Source of the DNA: JADKHR01 sp041917295
GTDB lineage: Bacteria; Elusimicrobiota; Elusimicrobia; FEN-1173
Direction of reading: 5' to 3'
Length of the DNA stretch: 64,000 nt
Assembly: GCA_041917295.1 (NCBI GenBank)
Contig: JAYRXX010000010.1
Span: forward strand, 91,006 to 155,005
Part shown: positions 26,779 to 34,900 of the stretch, piece after piece
Numbering within the stretch: the stretch's first letter is position 1
Layout of the letters: each line of letters opens with the position of its first letter
The notes under the pieces: generated by a model
Told to the model about the DNA's origin: nothing
What the model saw: the letters and a program-made list of their open reading frames with translations, nothing else
The model's database searches: none
Made by a program: the position numbers and the translations under genes

Positions 26779-26947
26779 GTTAGCCCGGAATTCCCAGTTG
26801 GGCGCGAGGACCGAGACGGAAAAGGCGGGCCTTTTTACGAACAAAAAAGTGCAGGCCGTAGCGGGGACTACGGGCAAACTTTTTTGTGAAGAAAAAAGGC
26901 CCGAATTTTCCGTCGAATCCCGCGATCCAACTGGGAATTTCGGGTTA
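26779..26947. repeat. Long imperfect hairpin (MITE-like or extragenic palindrome)
   Basis: Arms of about 80 bases: the left arm runs from TTAGCCCGGAATTCCCAGTTGG to GCAGGCCGTAG, and the right arm is its near-complement, from CTACGGGC to CCAACTGGGAATTTCGGG. The centre is about 4-6 bases near 26864. Both strands can be read as short open frames, but these are by-products of the symmetry. It lies directly between the first RND gene and the antitoxin-like gene. Confidence 0.85.
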
Positions 26948-26973
26948 GTCAATCATTTATTTGAAAGCGAACT

Positions 26974-27183
26974 TTACGTATGCTTTCTGTAATCTTCCGG
27001 GGCCTTCACCAGTTTTCCCGAGCGCGCTTGACTCAATCCCCTCCGAACAGAACGCAAAGCCTTTTTGTTGCCATACAACCACTCTTCGGGGCGCGAGACG
27101 ATTTTTTCGGTCACCCTGTGTTTGGAATAGGGTTTGGTTTCATCATTATCCCGAAAATGAGTATCTCGAATCGATGGGGCCAT
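26974..27183 (-). CDS. Orphan antitoxin-like small protein
   Basis: 69 residues from the ATG at 27183, with an excellent ribosome-binding sequence (AGGAGG, 7 bases before the start on the minus strand). The C-terminal half, EEWLYGNKKALRSVRRGLSQ followed by ARSGKLVKAPEDY, matches the pattern of short antitoxins (Phd/RelB-like type), in which an Asn-x-x-Ala-Leu-x-Ser-Val-x-x-Gly-Leu helix binds the toxin. The first 35 residues are polar. No toxin gene follows it; the space where one would be expected holds the long hairpin element and then the end of the RND gene. It is therefore either a leftover antitoxin or acts on a distant toxin. Confidence 0.65.
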   Translation of the reverse strand: MAPSIRDTHFRDNDETKPYSKHRVTEKIVSRPEEWLYGNKKALRSVRRGLSQARSGKLVKAPEDYRKHT

Positions 27184-27230
27184 GCAAGGACCTCCTGTCT
27201 CATGTGGCGCCTGTTTATGAGAAATTTTTA

Positions 27231-27263
27231 CCCTCTCCCCTTGGGAGAGGGTAGGGTGAGGGA
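27231..27263 (+). repeat. Palindromic repeat, intergenic copy 1
   Basis: CCCTCTCCCCTTGGGAGAGGG followed by TAGGGTGAGGGA, the same family and orientation as the copy inside the first RND gene. Confidence 0.9.
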
Positions 27264-27288
27264 CGTGGCTATCATCAGAAAAACTTTA

Positions 27289-27333
27289 CCCCTCACCTGT
27301 CCCTTCGGGACATCCTCTCCCAAGAGGAGAGGA
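27289..27333 (-). repeat. Palindromic repeat, intergenic copy 2 (inverted)
   Basis: Reads on the minus strand as TCCTCTCCTCTTGGGAGAGGA, then a small internal palindrome TGTCCCGAAGGGACA, then GGTGAGGGG. Together with copy 1 it forms a converging pair 25 bp apart. Confidence 0.85.
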
Positions 27334-27456
27334 ACGCCCTACTATGTCCCCGTTGGGGACCAAAGGACGCTAAGGAGCCTACCCAAAATTATATACACAT
27401 TTAGCCGGAGGCTCCTAAGGACAAACCTCTTACACTTGTATTTTATTTTACACCAT

Positions 27457-27492
27457 GTGGGAAAATATTCAAGTGGGATTTCCCACTTTTTG
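27457..27492 (+). promoter_or_regulatory. Hairpin just upstream of the second RND gene
   Basis: AAGTGGGA (27471-27478) and TCCCACTT (27481-27488) form a tight palindrome followed by TTTTTG. An alternative pairing uses GTGGGAAA (27457-27464) with TTTCCCAC. Mutually exclusive stems plus a T-run about 45 bases before the gene could be an attenuator or a terminator of upstream transcription. Confidence 0.4.
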
Positions 27493-27536
27493 TTTGATTC
27501 TCGCCTCACTCTATTTTCTTCCTCTCCCGCGCCCCT

Positions 27537-30500
27537 ATGAACCCCACCCAGCTGGCCCATTTGACGTTGTTGGGGCTTTTGATTTTGTTGGTGGCTCGAC
27601 GACTGCCGATGTTCGCCATGACGCGGCCGGTGACCTTGGGGGTTATTTTGTCGGCCCTGGGAATTTTTGGCGCGGCCGCCCTTCTGCAACTGCCCGTGGA
27701 ACTGATGCCCAACGTGGCCTATGGCAACGTGACGGTGTTCATCGACGTGCGGGGCGGCATGCCCCCGCCGGAAGTGGAACGGCTGGTCACAAAACCCGTG
27801 GAAGAAGCCATGGGGTCGGTCTCTCACCTGCGCAACCTGTTTTCGTCGTCCAAAAAAGACCGGTCCGTGGTCACCCTGGAATTTGAGCCGGGCACCAACA
27901 TGGACCTGGCGGCCCTGGAAGTGCGGGAAAAGTTTTTGCGCGTCAAACATCGCCTGCCGTCGGAAATAGAAAAGCCCATCATCGCCCGGTACGAAGAAAG
28001 CGACGCCCCGGTCTTGATCGCGGCGCTCACGTCAGACCGTCAAACCCCCGAAGAACTGAGACGGTTGGTGGACGCCGATTTAAAAGACCGTCTCCTGCGG
28101 GTGGACGGCGTGGCCAACGTGGAAGTGGGCGGCGGGCGGGAACGCAAAATTGTGGTGGACGTGGACCGGGCCAAACTGGCCGCGGTGGGGTTGCCCATTA
28201 AACGGGCCGTGGGGATTTTGGAACAAAACAACCTCAATTTGCGCGCGGGGCAAGTGGCCGACAATCCCACCCTGGTGATGGGCGTGCGCGCGGTGGGGGC
28301 GTTTCGCACGTTGGAAGATATTCGAAACATGACGCTCACCGTGGACAAAAACGGCGGGCGGGTGCGGTTAAAAGACATTGCCAACGTGCAGGATTCGTTT
28401 TTAGAAAACGAAAGTTTTTCCCGGTTGGACGCCAAATCCGCCGTCACCGTTTACGTCCAAAAAGAAAGCATGGCCAACACGGTTCGCGTGGCCGGCCAGG
28501 TGGGAGAGGTTTTGGAACTGTTCCGGACCCGCCTGCCCAAAGACGTGGAGTTGGTGGTTATCACCGACCAGCGGCGGGCCATTTTGTCGTCGGTGGAAGC
28601 GGTGCGGATCACGCTCATCTACGGGGTGGCGTTGGTGGTGTTGGTTCTTCCGTTGTTTTTATCGAAAACGGCCGGGAGCAAAGGGCTGGCGTGGCTCTTT
28701 TTGACGTTGCTGACGGTGACGATGGTGGGCAGTTGGGCGTTTCGGTTGCCCCTGGCCGGGACAGAACTGTTGGCCGCGGGCGTGGGGCTGTTGATGTTGG
28801 TTTTGTCTTTGTTCCGACCGGACCTTCGCTCCGCGGCGGTGGTGGCTCTTTCCATACCGGTGTCGGTATGCGTCACCCTGGCGCTCATGTACGTGGAAGG
28901 GATCACCATCAACGTGATGTCGTTGTCGGGCATCGTGTTGGGCATCGGCCTGTTGGTGGACAACGCCGTGGTGGTCATGGAAAATTACGACCGGTTGATG
29001 ACCGAAACCCCGAACGGCAACCGCAAGGAAATCATGGCCCAAGCCGCCCGGGAAATGGAGGGCCCCATGGTGGGGGGAACCTTGACGACCGTCGTCGTGT
29101 TTCTGCCGTTCTCGCTGTTGGCGAAACAAACCCAGCTCCTGTTCGCGGGAATTTCGTTCACGGTCACGGCCTCTTTGTTTGCGTCGCTGTTTGTGGCGTT
29201 GACCTTGGTCCCGGCCCTGGGGGCGCTCATTGACCCCCACCATTTTAAAGAAACCCAACTGGACGAGTGGATGAAGACCGCCTGGGGACGATGTAAATCC
29301 ATGGTCCCCACGGGGCTCTTAAAAATTCAAAAACTTCTCCCTCACCCTGCCCTCGCATCAGCGGCCCTGCCGCCCCCGGTGCCGGGAGCTCTGCGACCGG
29401 CCTCCCAAGAGGAGAGGGAAAACCTTAGTATTCCTTCCCCTTTTGGGGGAAAGTTGCTATTTCCCGCTCTATCCCTTCTATCCATCGTCGCCTTTTCAAT
29501 CCTGATCGGAACCACCCAAAAAAGTTGGCTGGGCGCTCTGTCCGGCGCGAACGCGGGTCTTGCCGTCGCGGCGGTGGCCCTGGGGGTCTGGAAATTGCGT
29601 CGATACGCCGACCATCTTACCCAAGCCTTTCATCATCCCAAATGGCTGTTGGGAGCGGCGGGAATCGTGTTTCTGGCGGCGATCGCCACGTTTATTAAGG
29701 TTCTTCCCAAAGACCTCATGGCGTCCTCGGAACAAAACGAATTCGTGGTGTTCGTGGAACTGGACACCGGGGTTCGGTTGGACATCTCCAACGACATCGT
29801 TCAGGAAGTGGAACGAACGGTTCGAGACCATCCCAAAATAAAACACACGGTCAAAAACGTTTCCAGCAAAGTGGAGGGGTGGTCGTCCAAGGTGTACGTG
29901 ACGCTCAAAGAACGGACCGAACGACGGGAAACCACCCAAGACGTCATCGACACATTGCGGCCCGACGTGGACAAAGTTTTGGAGAAATACGAGAAAGAAT
30001 ACAAGGCCTTCTGCTACTTTTCGGAACCCCGGTCCGGCAAAGAAATTTTCGTGGAACTGTTCGGCCGCGACTACGACACCATGGCCAAGGTGGCTTTGGA
30101 GGTGGCGGGTCGGATGGGGAAACTGCCGGGCCTGTCGGACGTCAAAATCCGCTACCGCCCCGGACGGCCGCAGATATCGGTGATTGTGGACCCGGTCCGA
30201 GCCGCTCAGTTTGGATTGGACACCCAGGAAATTTCCGAATCGCTCCACGCCCAAATGCGGGGACTGCGGGCCACCACGTTCTATGAAAAATCCGAAGAAG
30301 TGGAAACCGTGGTCCGGCTGGAACCGTCCCAGCGGGAAACCTTGGACCAAATGAAAAACCTGCTTTTGTCGTTGCCCACGGGCGAACAGGTCCCGTTGGC
30401 CAACGTGGCCCAAATTGAGGGAGACCTGTCCCCCAGCGAAATTTGGCACCGCAACCGGGCGCGGATGATTCAGGTGTCCGCCAACCTGGGCAACACCTCG

Positions 30501-31130
30501 TTGGAATCCGCGGCGAACGCGGTCAAAGAGGCGTTGAAACAGGTGTCTTTTCCGCCGGAATATTACGCCGATATTGGAGGCCAATACGAAGATTTAGTTC
30601 AAGCGGACAAGGATTTCTGGAAAGCCATGGCGTTGACTCTCTTTTTGGTGTTTTTGGTGATGGCCTGCCAGTTCGAGTCGTACAGCCAGCCTTTCGTGAT
30701 CATGGCCACGGTCCCGTTATCGTTGATTGGAGCCGTGGCGGCGTTGGGGGTCTTCGGCGCCACGGTGACTTTGGGCGTGTCGGTGGGCCTGCTGATGTTG
30801 GGGGGCATTGAGGTGAACAAAGGGATCATGTTGATCGACCGAATCCATTTGATCCAAGCGGCGAACCCGGAAGGGGGTCTTGCCGGCGCGATCGTGACCG
30901 CGGCGCGCACGCGCATCCGCCCCATTTTCATGACCACCGCCACCACGGTCTTGGGCCTGATCCCCATGGCCCTGGACCGGTCCGAAAGCGCGTCGTTGTG
31001 GTCGCCTTTGGCCATCACCGTCGTGGGCGGCCTCATCAGTTCGACCGTCCTCACCCTCTTCGTCGTGCCGGTCCTCTACAACAGTATTTATAAGTATTAT
31101 TTTAAATTTGACAAGCGTTCTGGGATATAA
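27537..31130 (+). CDS. Second, enlarged RND-family transporter with an in-frame palindromic repeat insertion
   Basis: 1,197 residues, about 120 longer than a standard pump. It has an extra N-terminal helix (LAHLTLLGLLILLVARRL) before the usual first one (RPVTLGVILSALGIFGA). It also has additional hydrophobic helices near residues 390-425 (LAWLFLTLLTVTMVGSW; AGVGLLMLVLSLF) and 640-690. Core features are kept: PPPEVERLVTKPVEEAMGSV, GIVLGIGLLVDNAVVVMENY and MACQFESYSQPFVIMATVP. The relay region reads GGIEVNKGIMLIDR, unusual for HAE1. Residues ~600-629 derive from a palindromic repeat in a cytoplasmic or linker region. It has no own fusion protein or duct, so it may share those encoded upstream or form a heteromeric pump. 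Confidence 0.88.
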   Translation: MNPTQLAHLTLLGLLILLVARRLPMFAMTRPVTLGVILSALGIFGAAALLQLPVELMPNVAYGNVTVFIDVRGGMPPPEVERLVTKPVEEAMGSVSHLRNLFSSSKKDRSVVTLEFEPGTNMDLAALEVREKFLRVKHRLPSEIEKPIIARYEESDAPVLIAALTSDRQTPEELRRLVDADLKDRLLRVDGVANVEVGGGRERKIVVDVDRAKLAAVGLPIKRAVGILEQNNLNLRAGQVADNPTLVMGVRAVGAFRTLEDIRNMTLTVDKNGGRVRLKDIANVQDSFLENESFSRLDAKSAVTVYVQKESMANTVRVAGQVGEVLELFRTRLPKDVELVVITDQRRAILSSVEAVRITLIYGVALVVLVLPLFLSKTAGSKGLAWLFLTLLTVTMVGSWAFRLPLAGTELLAAGVGLLMLVLSLFRPDLRSAAVVALSIPVSVCVTLALMYVEGITINVMSLSGIVLGIGLLVDNAVVVMENYDRLMTETPNGNRKEIMAQAAREMEGPMVGGTLTTVVVFLPFSLLAKQTQLLFAGISFTVTASLFASLFVALTLVPALGALIDPHHFKETQLDEWMKTAWGRCKSMVPTGLLKIQKLLPHPALASAALPPPVPGALRPASQEERENLSIPSPFGGKLLFPALSLLSIVAFSILIGTTQKSWLGALSGANAGLAVAAVALGVWKLRRYADHLTQAFHHPKWLLGAAGIVFLAAIATFIKVLPKDLMASSEQNEFVVFVELDTGVRLDISNDIVQEVERTVRDHPKIKHTVKNVSSKVEGWSSKVYVTLKERTERRETTQDVIDTLRPDVDKVLEKYEKEYKAFCYFSEPRSGKEIFVELFGRDYDTMAKVALEVAGRMGKLPGLSDVKIRYRPGRPQISVIVDPVRAAQFGLDTQEISESLHAQMRGLRATTFYEKSEEVETVVRLEPSQRETLDQMKNLLLSLPTGEQVPLANVAQIEGDLSPSEIWHRNRARMIQVSANLGNTSLESAANAVKEALKQVSFPPEYYADIGGQYEDLVQADKDFWKAMALTLFLVFLVMACQFESYSQPFVIMATVPLSLIGAVAALGVFGATVTLGVSVGLLMLGGIEVNKGIMLIDRIHLIQAANPEGGLAGAIVTAARTRIRPIFMTTATTVLGLIPMALDRSESASLWSPLAITVVGGLISSTVLTLFVVPVLYNSIYKYYFKFDKRSGI
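29336..29423 (-). repeat. Palindromic repeat inside the second RND gene, split by an extra palindromic segment
   Basis: The outer parts read CTCCCTCACCCTGCCCT and CCTCCCAAGAGGAGAGGGA, the same family in inverted orientation. Between them lie ~50 bases with their own partial symmetry (GCCCCCGGTGCCGGGAGC). The whole unit is translated in frame as a Pro/Ala-rich stretch. Confidence 0.8.
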
Positions 31131-31183
31131 TAGGATCCCTTTCGAAACAAATAAACCCAAAAAACGACGTCGGACTATAGCCA

Positions 31184-31717
31184 ATGAAACCCATCGTGCC
31201 CAAAAAAGCTGTTTTTTCCATGATCTACATGATTCGGGGGCAGCGAGTGATGATGGACCGAGACTTGGCAGAACTTTATGGTGTTTCCACAGGAACCTTA
31301 AACCAGGCTGTAAAACGGAACAGTCGTCGATTCCCTTCTGACTTCATGTTTCAATTAACCCGGAGCGAAATGAATAATTGGATATCACAAATCGTTATAT
31401 CCAAACCAGGCTTAAAAAAAGGCATTCGAAAGAGACCGTTTGCTTTCACGGAACATGGCGTAGCCATGTTATCAAGCGTTCTGAACAGCTCGAGAGCCGT
31501 GGAAGTCAATATCGCGATAATCCGAACATTTGTCGAGTTACGTCGAATGATCGCGGATCATGAAGACCTGGCGAAAATGGTCGCAGAACATGAAAAATGT
31601 TTGAAAGGCCTGACAGGCGATGTTCGAAAAATCATCAACCTAATCCAACCGCTTGTGGATGGCCCCACTAAGAAATTAAACAAAATCGGGTTTGATCCTG
31701 GAGAGAGCGCGTTGTGA
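31184..31717 (+). CDS. ORF6N-domain DNA-binding protein
   Basis: 177 residues. The N-terminal ~95 residues match the ORF6N domain of phage antirepressor-type and chromosomal regulators: YMIRGQRVMMDRDLAELYGV, then LNQAVKRNSRRFPSDFMFQL and FAFTEHGVAMLSSVLNSSRA. The C-terminal ~70 residues are helical (VELRRMIADHEDLAKMVAEH) and could mediate oligomerisation. Such proteins are common as mobile or phage-related accessory genes. Here it lies between the second RND pump and the giant gene and could regulate either. A TATAAT box overlaps the stop of the pump gene, but no good -35 or ribosome-binding sequence was seen. Confidence 0.88.
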   Translation: MKPIVPKKAVFSMIYMIRGQRVMMDRDLAELYGVSTGTLNQAVKRNSRRFPSDFMFQLTRSEMNNWISQIVISKPGLKKGIRKRPFAFTEHGVAMLSSVLNSSRAVEVNIAIIRTFVELRRMIADHEDLAKMVAEHEKCLKGLTGDVRKIINLIQPLVDGPTKKLNKIGFDPGESAL

Positions 31718-31747
31718 GAAATAGGGACTAAATTTGTTTACAATAAA

Positions 31748-31776
31748 TTTACAACTTCTTAAGGGAATCTTAATAC
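31748..31776 (+). promoter_or_regulatory. Candidate promoter of the giant gene
   Basis: TTTACA (31748-31753) and TAATAC (31771-31776) with 17-base spacing. Predicted transcription start is near 31783, giving a leader of only ~15 bases before ATG 31798; the ribosome-binding sequence is weak (GAAAGAA). Confidence 0.5.
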
Positions 31777-31797
31777 GAAAATGAAAGAATCGGCGTT

Positions 31798-31977
31798 ATG
31801 GTTGACCGGGTTTTGACACCCAGGGGCGACAAAACGGGTCGAGCGCGCCTGATGCGGCGCGCGGGGGCCTATTGGCGTTTGTCGCGGCGGCGGTTTGCGC
31901 CCAGCCGGGCCGTGGCCACAGCGACGGCGCTGGTCTACTTTTTGACGATGGTCCCCGGCGGTCCGACCGCCTGGGCG
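31798..31977 (+). other. Signal peptide of the giant protein
   Basis: A long basic n-region (residues 1-37, Arg-rich, with RLSRRRFAPSR), a hydrophobic core AVATATALVYFLTMV and a PTAWA-D cleavage site between residues 60 and 61. The extended, Arg-rich n-region resembles the long signals of very large secreted proteins. The protein should leave the cytoplasm by the Sec route. Confidence 0.75.
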
Positions 31978-34900
31978 GACATCGCGGACTATTTCGGGCC
32001 GGGGCATCCCCGCAACAACGACCAACGCAACCGGGGCGGACAATATTCTCCGGAACAGCTCAAATCCTATCTGGATTATAAAGAACGCCTGGCCAAATCC
32101 ATCACCCAGCGGGAACAAATGTTGGACCCGCGCCGAAGCAAAGTCCAATCCAAACTGGAAGTGACCATCGACCGAACGGTTCAGGAAACCCTGAACGCCT
32201 TGGAGTTTTTGGAACGCCAAGCCCAAGACGCCCGGCGCAAGGTATTTGCCATTTTGGGAGAACGGTCGCTGTTTAATTACGTCAAATACGCGGACGGAAA
32301 GATCGTGCGGATGATGGACGGGTTGGCCAAACAGGTAGAAAACGAGCGGGTGTTTGACGCCAACGGCAACGTGTCTATCCGCAACACCTTTGACATGCAG
32401 TATAACACCAAACGATTGCTGACCGATTACCAAGCCAAAACCACCGACGCCCTAGGCAACACTTCGTTCATTAAATGGGCGGGGGGGGAATACACGGCGG
32501 ATTCGGTGTTTTACGCCACGGATTACACCCACGCGGACAAAAACGTGGTGGGGTATATTCAAACCACCACCGACCATTTCGGCAACGTGACGGAAGTGAA
32601 GTGGAGTGGCGGGCGATACAACGACAAACTTCTCACGGACTACCACCAGGTGACCATCGACCACCGGGGCAACATGAGCACCAAAGATTGGACCGGCGCG
32701 ACGTATGACACCAACAACCAAATCAAATCGTTCACGGAAATCGAAACCGACATTTACGGCAACACGCGCCAACGCGCCTGGTCGGGGGGCACCTATATAA
32801 AGAACAGCGCCTGGCGGGAAGACCTGGACAAAGACGGCCTGGCCCAGGACAATCCCAAATTCTTGTTGGTGGGTTATCGGGAGGTGGTGACAGACGAAAA
32901 CGGGGTGGTGACCCGGCGGGACTGGTCTGGGGCGGAATACGACACCCACGGCCAATTAAAGAAATACGACGAAACCCTGACTGACGGCCTTTTGCGGGAA
33001 AGCGCCACCCGCTGGCGGGACGGCACCTATGATCGATACGGGCGGCTGATGGCCTATCAACAAGAGAGCACGGACATTGCCGGCTTAACCACAACGGTGG
33101 ATTGGGCGGCGGAATACTATTCCGACGATTTGCGGCTCAAGAGTTACCGGGAAAAAACAACGGACCCCCTGGGGTTAACCCAAACGCTAGAACGGCAGAA
33201 TATGGAATACAGCCGGGCCGGGGACCTGGTGAAATACGCCCAACGGCACACCGACGCCCGGGGCAATTTGGTGAAGACCGATTGGACAGGAACAAGCTTT
33301 GATCGGTATGGCCGAAATACCGGTTCCAACGAAATGCACACGGACGCGTTGGGCGTTTTGACGTTCCGGGAAAAAACCGGGACGGTATACGACACCAAGA
33401 GTCGCCAGCTGGCCTATACGGAATATGTGACGGACGAATACGATCACAAAACCGAAAAAACCTGGTCCAACGCCCGCTACGACCATTACAACCGGCTGTT
33501 GAAATACAAGGAAACCAACAAAGACGCGCTTAACAACACAACGATAAAAGAATGGCGCGCCAGCCGATACGACTGGGCCGACCGGGCGGAGAAATACACC
33601 CAAACCAACACGGATGCCGACGGCAACGTCACCGAAAGCGAATGGACAGCCGGAATTGAAGGACGGGAGGGAGAACCCGGGTACAACAAATTTGGCCAGG
33701 TTTTGGCCTACACGGAAATAGTGACAGACAAGTGGTTAAAAAAACATCGGCGCATCTGGGTGGGGGGTGAATACGATGATTACGGGAACCTGTCCTCCTA
33801 CAGCGAGTGGGTAGTGGACCCCGTGGGCGGGGCTGTGCGCAAAAATTGGGTCGGCGGAAGGTATGACCAATTCAACCGGCTCACACACTACAGCGAAACA
33901 TTTTTCGCGTTGGATAATCCGGTGCCTGTGGTGGGTCACGATTTCGATTGGGGTGAGGCCCGGGACGCGTCGTCACGGGAAGTGCAATCCCACGCCTGGA
34001 CCGCGGGGGAGTATGACAAACACTCCCATCTAAAAGGGTTCTCGGACGTCACCCAACTGCCCACGGGTGAAACGGCCAAGGTCAAAGAATACGAAGCCAC
34101 CTACGACAATTATCACCGCAAAAAGACATTTCGAAACGAAACAACGGGCCCTGAAGGCGTCACGTATAAACTACATCGAACCGAAACCGATTACGACAAT
34201 CAAAGCCGCGTGCTGGGCTACTTGGAAACCGCCCGGTCGGATTCCGAACCAAACATCATTTCCATCACACGCCTAACCGGTCGAACCTATGACCGAGACG
34301 GCCGAGCGACCGGCGGGGAAGAAGAAACAACGACGGGCGGTGTGACCCACGACAACAAACAGGTCAACGCCACTGTGACCCGAACGGTATCGGATGCAAA
34401 GCTCACCGACCGGCGGCTTACCTCCTACACCCAAACCACGGTTCACAGCGGAACGGGGCCCACGGGAGAGACACTGAATCTCAAAGAAAAAACCGATGTC
34501 ACGGACATCACTTATTTTGACGTCGATATCCGCAAGGCTTTCAGTGAGGTTCAAACTGTTCATCGAACTTCTCCGGGGCTTGTGGACCACACGACAAAGA
34601 CCACGCGCACGGGCATGGTTCACAACCTGAGCGGGTTGGTGGTGGCTTACGACGACAAAATAGAAGACAGCGCCACGCCGGGCGGCGCCACCGAGGTGAA
34701 ACGCTCGCACACCATTTATGGAACCCAGGGCGAAGCCTTGGGTTATAGGGAAAAAACCAAGGATTTGGGCGGGTTGATCACGGACAAGGTGACGACGAAC
34801 ATTGTTTACGACGCGTTTCGCCGCGTGATGACGTTTGGAGAAAAAATTGTAAGAACCGGGGATGGGCGCCAATCGTTACCGGAAGACTGGGCAAATAAGG

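Larger units (their letters stand above)
26752..27536. other. 785-bp spacer between the two RND pump genes
   Basis: Contains a ~165-bp hairpin element (26779-26947), an antitoxin-like gene on the minus strand (26974-27183), two palindromic repeats in opposite orientation (27231-27263 and 27289-27333) and a small hairpin just before the second pump gene (27457-27492). No other gene was seen. Confidence 0.8.

Noticed and set aside
26738..26992. Short open frames on both strands over the 26779-26947 hairpin
   Set aside because: They mirror each other because of the inverted arms and have no coding character.
31108..31131. TTGACA followed by TATAAT at the end of the second RND gene as a promoter for the ORF6N gene
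   Set aside because: The spacing is only 12 bases, too short for a working sigma70 promoter; only the -10 box might be used.
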